Assembly (NCBI GenBank): GCA_902588895.1
Contig: CACIRC010000004.1
Location: 1 to 64,000, forward strand
DNA length: 64,000 bases
DNA from: an uncultured Pelagibacteraceae bacterium
GTDB taxonomy: Bacteria; Pseudomonadota; Alphaproteobacteria; Pelagibacterales; Pelagibacteraceae
Reading direction: 5' to 3'
Below, piece after piece: positions 17,164 to 24,822 of the stretch (position 1 is its first letter; each line of letters starts with the position of its first letter). The position numbers and the translations under genes are program-made. The notes under the pieces are model-generated. The model was not told the DNA's origin and did no database searches. It was given only the letters and a program-made list of their open reading frames with translations.

Positions 17164-18069
17164 CTATCTGTCAATTCCTGCTAAAGCAGCAACTGAAGAA
17201 GCGTTAGACTTGTCAACGAAGCCAGGTCCTGATGGGATGTTAGCTCCTGGAAGAAGTCCAGCACTGTTGTTGTACAAGTGTAATACAATAATTGGCATAT
17301 AACCTTGTAATCTTTGTTGTTGATCGATAGTGAAAGAAACTCTTCCAGATCCGATTAAGTCCATAACTGCAGGACTCAAGTCGAAGCAAGAGTGGTGTAC
17401 TGTCATACCAAGATCAACTAAAGCTTTATCAACAGCTTCACATACGTGTGGTCCTACTGAAAGGATTGCATTGATATCACTATTAGCTTGTAAAGCAGCA
17501 GTAGCTCTAGTTTGAATAGTTGCAGGGTCAGATGTAGTATCTGTCATTTGCATAGGAACAGCAGAACCGTAACCTTCACATCTGTCTACAAGAGCTGTGT
17601 TGTATGCTTCTTGAATCATACATAATGCTTTAGTAGCGCCTTCAGCTTTTGCTCTTTCACCAGCTTTTTGTCCAGCAAGCAATTCAGGCTGACCAACGTG
17701 CATTAAAGCACCTAGCTTAGCAGAAGACTCTAAACCAGAGTTCATTGTAATTACTGGAACACCAGCAGCAACAGCAGCTTTAATAGCTGGTCCTAATGCA
17801 TCGGGGTCTGGTAAAGAAATTACCATACCATCTGGTTGAGTAGCTGCAGCAGCTTGAATTGAGCTTGCCATATCAGCCATATCAGCAGAAGGGTTGTAGA
17901 TATATTCAAAGTCAGCACCGATTGCACGAGCTGCATCTTCACCACCTTTTTGAACTACTGGCCAAAAAGGATCTTTTCCTTCACCATGTGTTACCATGAC
18001 GTATCTCTCAGCAAATGCAGAACTTGCAAATAATGCTAGGGCTGCAATCGAAAGTATAAGTTTTTTCAT
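17164..18069 (-). CDS. Periplasmic sugar-binding protein (FrcB/RbsB-like)
   Basis: A type I periplasmic binding protein: signal peptide of about 20 residues (ALFASSAFA), then FVMVTHGEGKDPFWPVVQKGGEDAA-like N-terminal lobe with the canonical DPFW aromatic contact, PDGMVISLPDPDAL, and the hinge region INAILSVGP. Length 301 aa matches the CUT2 group. The gene is more GC-rich in codon use than its neighbours, as expected for a highly expressed protein. It is the first gene of the operon, with a strong AGAGGGAAA ribosome site. The ligand is a monosaccharide, otherwise unknown. Confidence 0.93.
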   Translation of the reverse strand: MKKLILSIAALALFASSAFAERYVMVTHGEGKDPFWPVVQKGGEDAARAIGADFEYIYNPSADMADMASSIQAAAATQPDGMVISLPDPDALGPAIKAAVAAGVPVITMNSGLESSAKLGALMHVGQPELLAGQKAGERAKAEGATKALCMIQEAYNTALVDRCEGYGSAVPMQMTDTTSDPATIQTRATAALQANSDINAILSVGPHVCEAVDKALVDLGMTVHHSCFDLSPAVMDLIGSGRVSFTIDQQQRLQGYMPIIVLHLYNNSAGLLPGANIPSGPGFVDKSNASSVAALAGIDR

Positions 18070-18121
18070 TTTTTCCCTCTTAAGTTAATTTAGTTAATAT
18101 ATATATATATTAATTATCTGG

Positions 18122-18142
18122 TCGGGATATAAACATATCCGA
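18122..18142. promoter_or_regulatory. Candidate operator (inverted repeat over the -10 box)
   Basis: TCGGGATA and TATCCGA form an imperfect dyad (one extra G on the left arm) around TAAACA. It covers the predicted -10 of the sugar operon promoter, a typical position for a repressor. No regulator gene is adjacent. Confidence 0.4.
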
Positions 18143-18156
18143 ACATAATTCGTAAA
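18128..18156 (-). promoter_or_regulatory. Predicted sigma-70 promoter of the sugar-binding-protein operon
   Basis: On the minus strand TTTACG (18156-18151) and TTTATA (18133-18128) lie 17 bases apart, about 60 bases upstream of the start codon. The same -35 hexamer, spacer length and an ATTATG within the spacer occur upstream of tctC, which supports the assignment. The 262-base gap at 18070-18331 shows nothing else coding. Confidence 0.55.
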
Positions 18157-18331
18157 GTAAAAAATAAAAAATTATCTAAATTTTATATATAATGTCTATA
18201 CGTAATTCTATCTTGGTTAAGTTGATATTGATTCAACCCTTAGTTGATATTAATTTTTTTTAAATTTATATGCTATTTAAAGTATTTTTTAAAAATTATT
18301 TTTTTTTATATTAAATTATGAATTGAATTTT

Positions 18332-19234
18332 CTAATATGTTGTGCTTCTTCCTAATCTTGCCGCACCTCTAACACCACTAGCATCTCCGTATCTAGGTTT
18401 TAAAAAAACACCTTCGTATTCTCTCCCTATAACAAATTTTCTAACTAGTGAATCTATTTCATGTAAAAAATCTATTTCATTTGAAACACCACCTCCAAAA
18501 ACAAAAGCATCAGGATCTAAAATATTTATGATACTTGAAAGAGACATAGCTAAATTTACTTTAAAATCATCTATAAATCTTTCGGCATCTAAATCATGTT
18601 TTCTATTTAATTCAAAAATTTCGTTTGTTTTTAAATTTTTTCCATAAAGTTTATTAAATCTTTTAGCTAAACCTAAGCCAGATAAAAAACTCTCGATCTC
18701 TGCTTCTCTTGCATTGGTTGAGTCAAAATTTTCTTTTTTAGCAGCAAAGTAAGGAATTTGATTATGACCCCATTCACCTGCAACACCGTTGGGGCCACTT
18801 ACTATTTTTTTATCAATAACTAAACCTCCCCCAACTCCAGATCCCAAAATTATCCCATAAACAATTTTGTAATGTTTACCTGATCCATCTATAGCTTCTG
18901 ATAAAGCAAAACAGTTTGCGTCATTTTCACAAAATACCTCTTTTCCAAGTGCTTTACGTAAATCATTTTGAAAAGGTTTTTTTTCTAACCAAGTAATGTT
19001 AGGAGCATTTTTTACTAATCCTGTTTGAGGAGAATGAACTCCTGGATGACAAACTCCAATTGGAAGTTCTTGTTTAAACTCTTGTTCTAATTTTCTATGA
19101 ATATCTCTTATCGCTGTAATGATTTGGGTATAATCTTTTGGGGATGGTATTCTAGATCTATGTTTTTCTTGTCCATCCTTTTCAAGCACAACACTTTCTA
19201 TTTTGGTTGCGCCAACATCAATACCTACTTGCAT
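18332..19234 (-). CDS. ROK family sugar kinase without the zinc-binding cysteines
   Basis: The ROK signatures are present: the phosphate loop DVGATK (residues 6-11), catalytic Asp105 in CENDANC, GSGVGGGLV (131-139), and GEWGHNQIPY with the zinc-side His157. Normal ROK kinases (fructokinase Mak, NagK, glucokinase) then have a CxCGxxGCxE motif. Here the stretch is NAREAEIESFLSG, so all the cysteines are gone while the Glu-Ser-Phe-Leu-Ser-Gly part is kept. It likely phosphorylates a hexose, N-acetyl sugar or related substrate. It is the last gene of the tctCBA-SDR operon. Confidence 0.87.
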   Translation of the reverse strand: MQVGIDVGATKIESVVLEKDGQEKHRSRIPSPKDYTQIITAIRDIHRKLEQEFKQELPIGVCHPGVHSPQTGLVKNAPNITWLEKKPFQNDLRKALGKEVFCENDANCFALSEAIDGSGKHYKIVYGIILGSGVGGGLVIDKKIVSGPNGVAGEWGHNQIPYFAAKKENFDSTNAREAEIESFLSGLGLAKRFNKLYGKNLKTNEIFELNRKHDLDAERFIDDFKVNLAMSLSSIINILDPDAFVFGGGVSNEIDFLHEIDSLVRKFVIGREYEGVFLKPRYGDASGVRGAARLGRSTTY

Positions 19235-19236
19235 AA

Positions 19237-19986
19237 CTAATATGTGGCTCTTCCACCACTTAAATCAAAAACTGCTGCAGTTGAAAAAGAATTTTCTTCA
19301 CTTGATAACCAAGCGACTAAAGAAGCTAATTCCTCTACTTTAGCAAATTTATTTCTTGGTATCTTTGAAAGCATATAATTTATATGTTCCTCGGTCATTT
19401 GATCAAAAATTCTAGTTTTTGCTGCAGCTGGAGTAACACAGTTTACTGAAATATTATTTTGTGCAAGTTCTTTACCTAGGGATTTTGTTAAACCTATAAC
19501 ACCTGCCTTAGATGTACTGTAAGCGCTTGCATTTGGATTTCCTTCTTTACCTGCAATAGAAGCAATATTAACAATTCTTCCATAGTCTTTTTTAACCATA
19601 AATGGAACAACTGCTTTACAACAATAAAATACTGCATTTAAGTTAAGGTTGATTATATTGTTCCATTCTTCTATTGGATACTCTGCAACTGTTGCATTAA
19701 TCCCGGCTACTCCCGCATTATTTACAAAGATATCAATCTTACCGTGGGATTTTTCAACTTCAGATAATTTTGAATTAATTATTTCATAGTTACTTACATC
19801 AACTATTTGATAACTTAAATTTTCAGAATTTATTTTTTTTAAAGCTTTTTTAACTTCCCCTTCGTCTATATCCCAAATTATTACTTTAGCACCAGATTCG
19901 ATAAATCTTTCTGTGATAGCTAACCCAAACCCTTGAGCTCCACCAGTTATAATTGCTACTCTATTTTTTAAATCGAATTTAATCAT
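19237..19986 (-). CDS. Short-chain dehydrogenase/reductase
   Basis: A 249-aa classical SDR: TGGAQGFGLA cofactor motif, NNAGVAG, catalytic Ser in NIASIAGKEG, YSTSK (Tyr/Lys), and a PAAAKTRI segment after it. It resembles the 3-oxoacyl-ACP reductase/2-dehydro-3-deoxy-gluconate 5-dehydrogenase branch. Its position two bases after tctA and two before the ROK kinase gene suggests that it acts on the compound imported by the TctCBA system. Substrate unknown. Confidence 0.88.
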   Translation of the reverse strand: MIKFDLKNRVAIITGGAQGFGLAITERFIESGAKVIIWDIDEGEVKKALKKINSENLSYQIVDVSNYEIINSKLSEVEKSHGKIDIFVNNAGVAGINATVAEYPIEEWNNIINLNLNAVFYCCKAVVPFMVKKDYGRIVNIASIAGKEGNPNASAYSTSKAGVIGLTKSLGKELAQNNISVNCVTPAAAKTRIFDQMTEEHINYMLSKIPRNKFAKVEELASLVAWLSSEENSFSTAAVFDLSGGRATY

Positions 19987-19988
19987 CT

Positions 19989-21461
19989 TTATTTTTTAAA
20001 TTTTTTTGATCTTATTAAAGGAAAAGCTAAAGCAATTAAAGACAAAATAAAGAATGTTAAAGCTATTGGTCTTGTTAAAAACATTAGCCAATTTCCATCA
20101 AATATTACAATTGATTGTCTCAAAGTTCCTTCTACAAGTTCTCCTAAAATCAATCCTATAATTACAGGCACTACAGAAAAACCATATCTTCTCATAAAAA
20201 AACCTAGAACACCAAAAAACAACATTATCCATACATCAATTATTGATTGGCTTAATGAGTAAGTTCCGCAAACTGAAACTGCAAATATCATTGGCCATAA
20301 AATTTTATTAGGAACTAAAGTTATTCTTGCAAATATTTTTGCTCCAAAAAATCCAAAAATAAAAAAGAGAATATTAGCAATCAACATCGCACCGAAAATT
20401 CCATATAAAAAATCTGGTTGCTCTCTGAACAAATCTGGTCCTGGTCTAACACCATGAATAATCAATCCTGTAAGAATTACCGCGGTTGTTGCACTACCTG
20501 GAATTCCAAGTGCTAAAGTCGGAACCATTGCACCACCTGTAGCAGCATTGTTTGCTGCCTCTGCTCCTGCAATTCCTTCCACAGAACCTTTTCCAAATTC
20601 CTCGGGATTTTTTGAAAATCTTTTTGCCTCTGAATAACCAATCAAAGAGGCAACTGTTCCTCCCTCAGCTGGTAATACTCCTATAAATGATCCTATTCCA
20701 CTAGATCTTAGAATTGTTTTCCAAGTTTTTTTATAGTCCTCTTTAGTTGGAAGTTTTACAGCTTTTAAAGCTACTCTCTTAAATACTTGTTCAAGCAATG
20801 TAGATTGAGTTAGCATTTCACTTATCGCAAATAACCCAACAACAACTGGTATAAATCCTATACCTACTGAAAGTTCGTTAATACCATAAGTGAATCTATC
20901 TATTGAAGTCATAAAATCTTTGCCAACTGTTGAAATTAAAATTCCAAAAGCTCCTGCTATTAAATTCTTTATTGGACTACCGTCCCCTATTGAAGCTAAC
21001 ATTGTTAAACCAAAAATTGCTAAAGCAAAATACTCGGGTTGACCAAACTCGTATGCAAGATTTGCTAATATTGGTGCAAAAAATACTAATACGATTACAC
21101 TAAATATTCCACCAACTGTACTTGAAACTGTTGCCATGCCTAAAGCTCTACCTGCCTCACCTTTTTGAGCTAATGGATATCCATCTAAACAAGTTGCTGC
21201 AGCTGCGGGTGTTCCTGGTGTATTAATTAATACAGCAGTAATCGCCCCTCCATATGTTCCAGCACAATAAATTGAGGTTAATAAAACAACTGCAGACAGA
21301 GGATCTAAAGTCATTGTAAAAGGTAATATTAATGCGCCGCCTGTTGTAGGCCCTAAACCAGGCAGAACTCCTAAAACTAATCCAAACAAAGTTCCAAATA
21401 ACAAAACTAATAATAGTTTTGAACTAAACAAAGGAGCCATCATTAAAATTAAATTGTCCAT
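19989..21461 (-). CDS. tctA: Tripartite tricarboxylate transporter large permease TctA
   Basis: A 490-aa membrane protein with about 11-12 helices and the family signatures VLPGLGPTTGGALILPF near residue 33 and, in the second half, PTLALGIPGSATTAVILTGL. TctA is the translocation channel, driven by ion gradients, and receives substrate from TctC. It lies one base after tctB. Substrates in this family range from citrate to sugar acids and aromatic acids; the neighbouring SDR and ROK kinase hint at a sugar-like one. Confidence 0.94.
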   Translation of the reverse strand: MDNLILMMAPLFSSKLLLVLLFGTLFGLVLGVLPGLGPTTGGALILPFTMTLDPLSAVVLLTSIYCAGTYGGAITAVLINTPGTPAAAATCLDGYPLAQKGEAGRALGMATVSSTVGGIFSVIVLVFFAPILANLAYEFGQPEYFALAIFGLTMLASIGDGSPIKNLIAGAFGILISTVGKDFMTSIDRFTYGINELSVGIGFIPVVVGLFAISEMLTQSTLLEQVFKRVALKAVKLPTKEDYKKTWKTILRSSGIGSFIGVLPAEGGTVASLIGYSEAKRFSKNPEEFGKGSVEGIAGAEAANNAATGGAMVPTLALGIPGSATTAVILTGLIIHGVRPGPDLFREQPDFLYGIFGAMLIANILFFIFGFFGAKIFARITLVPNKILWPMIFAVSVCGTYSLSQSIIDVWIMLFFGVLGFFMRRYGFSVVPVIIGLILGELVEGTLRQSIVIFDGNWLMFLTRPIALTFFILSLIALAFPLIRSKKFKK

Positions 21462-21462
21462 T

Positions 21463-21969
21463 TTAATAGTAATAAATATTAGTGATTATTCCAGGAGGAA
21501 ATCTTAGTCCTAAAATCATTTCAAAAAAAATAAAAACAACTAGTGGGAAAATTATACTTACTAGTAATAAATAAAAAATTCTTCTTTCACCCCAATGATA
21601 AGATACAAAAACTGATAATACTGAAATTGCTAGAAAAAAATCTAAAGTTTTTGAGATGATTATAAAAATAATAAAACTTAAAATTGTAAGAAAAAAAGGC
21701 TTTGGTAAATTTTTTTCTTTTTTCCAAGGTTTTTTGAAGGATAAGTAATAAATTATTGAAGTTAAAACTATAATTATGACAAGTAATCCCTTTGGGAATG
21801 TTGCTGGTTGAATACCTCTGTTTAAAATCGGTGGAACGGTATCAAATGAAAAAGTTGATATTAGTAAAATTGTTGAAACTAAAATAATTGTAAAAAAAAC
21901 TTTAAATTCTGTCCTAAAAAAAAAGGGCAAACTTTTGTTTGCCCTTTTTTTATCACGTACATTATTCAT
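21463..21969 (-). CDS. tctB: Tripartite tricarboxylate transporter small permease TctB
   Basis: A 168-aa protein with four predicted membrane helices, as expected for TctB, between tctC and tctA. Codons 7-18 coincide with a perfect terminator hairpin. No later ATG, GTG or TTG gives a full first helix, so the ATG at 21967-21969 is probably the true start and the hairpin really lies in the coding region. The first ~22 residues are charged and precede the first membrane segment. Confidence 0.85.
   Translation of the reverse strand: MNNVRDKKRANKSLPFFFRTEFKVFFTIILVSTILLISTFSFDTVPPILNRGIQPATFPKGLLVIIIVLTSIIYYLSFKKPWKKEKNLPKPFFLTILSFIIFIIISKTLDFFLAISVLSVFVSYHWGERRIFYLLLVSIIFPLVVFIFFEMILGLRFPPGIITNIYYY
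21916..21951 (-). terminator. Intrinsic terminator inside the 5' end of tctB
   Basis: On the minus strand, A7-GGGCAAAC-AAAA-GTTTGCCC-T9 forms a stem of 8 GC-containing pairs, extended by A-U pairs to about 15, with a U9 tail. It starts 18 bases into tctB. Because the A run and U run flank it symmetrically it could also work in the other direction, but no plus-strand gene ends here. It should make tctC mRNA far more abundant than tctBA mRNA. Confidence 0.85.
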
Positions 21970-21993
21970 ATTGAGAAATGTACTTAATTTAAA

Positions 21994-22968
21994 TTAATTG
22001 ATGTAACCTAAAGCTTTTAGTTGAGCAGTCATTTCTGCAAGCATAGTTTCCATTTGCTTGCCCCACTCATCAGCTCCAACTACACTAGTTGAATCAAGAC
22101 CAATGTCAGTTAAAAAACTTTGGAAATATTTATGTTCCATAGCTTTTATCATTGCATCCTCTAATTGTTTTTTTCTGTCTCCAGCAACACCTTTTTTTGT
22201 AACAAAACCTCTAACTGTAGATAAAACAACTGGAATTCCTAATTCAGTAGCAGTAGGAACATTGCTTAATTTTTCCATTCTGTTACTTGCTAAGACAACC
22301 GACACACATAAAGTACCATCTTCTATTTCAGTAACAGCTTCACCTAAGTTTAAAACACCTACATCAATATCTCCTTTGATAAGGTTAGTTTTAATAGGTC
22401 CTACACCTTTATAAGCTACGATTGTTGGATCTGTAAGTTTACCTTTTTTAGTAAAAGCAATAGCACTTACATCATCAATACCACCTACGTGAGTTGTTCC
22501 ATACTTTAATGATTTTGATTTTTGAGCACTAATAAATTTTTTAGCGTCTTTGATATCATTTTTGCAATTTACTACGAACAATTGTGGATCGTCTGTTCCT
22601 CTTGCTAACGGTTGCATATCACTTAATTTAACTTTGGTTTTTCCTAAAGCCATAGAAACAGCATGTCCGGTAGTCCAAGTTAAAGTATGATTTCCGTCTG
22701 CTGGTAAAGTCATCATATAATCCATAGATGCGGCTCCACCACCACCTTTTTTGTTAACCAATTGCATATCTTGTTTTAGATACCTTCTTGTTCTTAATAA
22801 CATCATTCTAGTAGTAACGTCAGTTCCACCACCAAAACCAGCGTGAGTAATTGCTTGTATTGGATGACCATCAGCTTTAGCTGAAGTGATCATTAATGGA
22901 AGAGCTACAACAAAAAATTCAGTTACTAGGAAAGCAGCTGCTAAAAATAGTTTAAAGCTTTTTTTCAT
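21994..22968 (-). CDS. tctC: Tripartite tricarboxylate transporter binding protein TctC
   Basis: A 324-aa periplasmic protein of the TctC/Bug family: signal peptide of about 32 residues, then AITHAGFGGGTDVTTRM at the ligand-phosphate-like loop, GGGGAASMDYM, and YGTTHVGGIDDV in the second lobe. It is the first gene of the operon with an AGAGGGAAA ribosome site. It captures a carboxylate or polar substrate for TctBA. The high level expected for a binding protein fits the terminator just downstream. Confidence 0.93.
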   Translation of the reverse strand: MKKSFKLFLAAAFLVTEFFVVALPLMITSAKADGHPIQAITHAGFGGGTDVTTRMMLLRTRRYLKQDMQLVNKKGGGGAASMDYMMTLPADGNHTLTWTTGHAVSMALGKTKVKLSDMQPLARGTDDPQLFVVNCKNDIKDAKKFISAQKSKSLKYGTTHVGGIDDVSAIAFTKKGKLTDPTIVAYKGVGPIKTNLIKGDIDVGVLNLGEAVTEIEDGTLCVSVVLASNRMEKLSNVPTATELGIPVVLSTVRGFVTKKGVAGDRKKQLEDAMIKAMEHKYFQSFLTDIGLDSTSVVGADEWGKQMETMLAEMTAQLKALGYIN

Positions 22969-23001
22969 TATTTCCCTCTTTAGTTAATTTATATTTAATA
23001 A

Positions 23002-23030
23002 TTTAAACATAATCTGATACAAGACGTAAA
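23002..23030 (-). promoter_or_regulatory. Predicted sigma-70 promoter of tctCBA
   Basis: On the minus strand TTTACG (23030-23025) and TTTAAA (23007-23002) are 17 bases apart in the 69-base divergent gap between tctC and the PdxA-family gene. It shares the -35 hexamer and an ATTATG spacer element with the promoter at 18128-18156. Confidence 0.5.
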
Positions 23031-23037
23031 GAAAAAA

Positions 23038-24039
23038 ATGTCTGAAAATAAATCTAACATTGCTATTCTTCTTGGTGATCCAGCTGGGATCGGACCAGAG
23101 TTAATTTCAAAGCTTTTAAAAGATGAGATTACAAAAAAAGCAAACATAGTCATCATCGGTGAAAAACAAGTGTTTGAAAGTGGAAATAGTATTACAGGAA
23201 TTTCACATAATATAGATGTTGTTGAAAATTTTGATGAAATTGATTTTAATGAAGCAAATAGGTTTCTACTAGATATTTCTAAAGGAAAAAATCACAAATA
23301 TAAAATAGCAGAACCTTCAAAAGAATCTGGTGAAAGTGTTTTAGAAGCTTTAGATTTAGCTTTAAGTCTTGCTAAAGAAAAAAAAATAGATGCAATTAAT
23401 TTTGCACCTATGAATAAAACAAGTTTAAAACTTGGAGGAAATAAACATTCAGACGAATTACAATTGATGGCTGAAAAGCTTGAGGTAAATAGTTTTTGTT
23501 GTGAGTTTAATGTTATAGACAATTTCTGGACAGCAAGAGTAACATCTCACATACCAATAAAAGAAGTTGCTCAACACATTACAAAAGAAAATATCTTAAA
23601 ACCAATCAAATTAATAAATGAAGTTATGGAATTGAACGGTGTAAAAAATCCTAGAATAGCAGTTCAAGCACTTAACCCACATGCAGAATTTGGTAATGAA
23701 GAAAAAAATGAAATTATTCCAGCAATAGAAGAAGCGAAAAAACTTGGATTTAACACTGATGGCCCATTACCATGTGATACATCTTTTGTAGTTGCTTATA
23801 AAAATAAAAATCATGACTGTATGGTTGGCATGTATCATGATGCACTTCAATCTGGACTTAAAGCATTTGGTTTTGATCGAGGGGTTACTGTTCAAGGTGG
23901 ATTAACAGTTCCTGTTACAACAACTGCACATGGGTCTGCATTTGCAATAGCTGGAAAAAATGAAGCTAACTTAGCTCCAATTTTAAATTCATTTAAAATT
24001 GCATTATCAATGGCTGAAAATAAAAAGAAGTTAAGCTAA
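23038..24039 (+). CDS. PdxA family 4-phospho-acid dehydrogenase (PdxA2-like)
   Basis: The family N-terminus LLGDPAGIGPE is clear, and the three metal-binding histidines are present in RVTSHIP, NPHAEFGNEE and MYHDALQSGLKAFGFDRG. PdxA makes 3-hydroxy-1-aminoacetone phosphate in vitamin B6 synthesis, but the PdxA2 branch oxidises four-carbon sugar acid phosphates such as D-threonate or D-erythronate 4-phosphate. The catabolic setting, divergent from tctCBA, favours the PdxA2 role. The usual DUF1537 kinase partner is not in the window. Length 333 aa is normal. Confidence 0.82.
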   Translation: MSENKSNIAILLGDPAGIGPELISKLLKDEITKKANIVIIGEKQVFESGNSITGISHNIDVVENFDEIDFNEANRFLLDISKGKNHKYKIAEPSKESGESVLEALDLALSLAKEKKIDAINFAPMNKTSLKLGGNKHSDELQLMAEKLEVNSFCCEFNVIDNFWTARVTSHIPIKEVAQHITKENILKPIKLINEVMELNGVKNPRIAVQALNPHAEFGNEEKNEIIPAIEEAKKLGFNTDGPLPCDTSFVVAYKNKNHDCMVGMYHDALQSGLKAFGFDRGVTVQGGLTVPVTTTAHGSAFAIAGKNEANLAPILNSFKIALSMAENKKKLS

Positions 24040-24042
24040 GCT

Positions 24043-24804
24043 TTAAATTAAACCAGCATCTACTGTAAAATTTTGTTTAGTACATCCCGATGAAACATCT
24101 GATGCCAAATATAAAACCATTTTTGAAACATCCTCAGGTAATATTTGCTTTTTAAGACACTGTTGATCTAAAATTTCTTTTTTAAATTTTGGATTTAACC
24201 ATAATTTTGACTGTCTTTTAGTTGCAACTGATCCAGGTGCTATGGAGTTAATTCTAATATTATGTTGTCCTAAATCTCTAGCTAAAGATTTGGTTAAACC
24301 ATAAATGGCAGCTTTTGCTGTGCTGTATGCTGGAAACATGACAGCTCCTCTAATCCAGCTAACTGAACCTAAATTTATTATTGATCCACCTTTGTTTTTA
24401 ATCATGCTTTTTTTAACTGTTTGAATAGCGAATAAATAGTGCTTTAAATTTATTGCCATTCTTTCATCCCAGTATTTTTCTGTAACTTCCTCAAGAGTGT
24501 GCCTTTGATCATTTGAAGCGTTGTTAACTAAAATATTAATTGTTCCCTTCTTTTTAATAATGTTCTGAATTAGAGTTTTGTATTTTTTTATATTTTTAAT
24601 ATTACAGAATTGAAAAGTAGGTATTTTTTGTTTTTTCTTTTTAATTTTTGAAATTAATTTTTCAGCTCCTTTTTTATCTATATCGAAAAAATAAACCTCA
24701 ACACCTTGTTCACAAAGGTGTTCGACAATTGATGCGCCAATACCAGATGCTCCACCTGAAACTAGTGCGCGTTTATCTTTTAAATCAAAATATTTAACTT
24801 TCAT
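24043..24804 (-). CDS. SDR aldose 1-dehydrogenase, XylB-like (second copy)
   Basis: A 253-aa SDR with SGGASGIGA, NNASND, the catalytic Ser in NLGSVSW and YSTAK. It is a close paralogue of the protein at 13957-14718: same length, both begin MKVKY, and they share SIVEH, EQG and RHxLEEVTEKYWDERM-type blocks. Lysine content is higher here. It lies 18 bases after a Gfo/Idh gene and then iolD, so it may oxidise an aldose or inositol-derived product. Its 3' end is three bases from the convergent PdxA-family gene. Confidence 0.86.
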   Translation of the reverse strand: MKVKYFDLKDKRALVSGGASGIGASIVEHLCEQGVEVYFFDIDKKGAEKLISKIKKKKQKIPTFQFCNIKNIKKYKTLIQNIIKKKGTINILVNNASNDQRHTLEEVTEKYWDERMAINLKHYLFAIQTVKKSMIKNKGGSIINLGSVSWIRGAVMFPAYSTAKAAIYGLTKSLARDLGQHNIRINSIAPGSVATKRQSKLWLNPKFKKEILDQQCLKKQILPEDVSKMVLYLASDVSSGCTKQNFTVDAGLI

Positions 24805-24822
24805 TTAAATTAGAATTTATAA

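Noticed and set aside
23038-24039. Standard vitamin B6 PdxA
   Set aside because: It cannot be fully excluded, but the divergent tctCBA operon and surrounding catabolic genes favour the PdxA2 type, so I did not assign the symbol.
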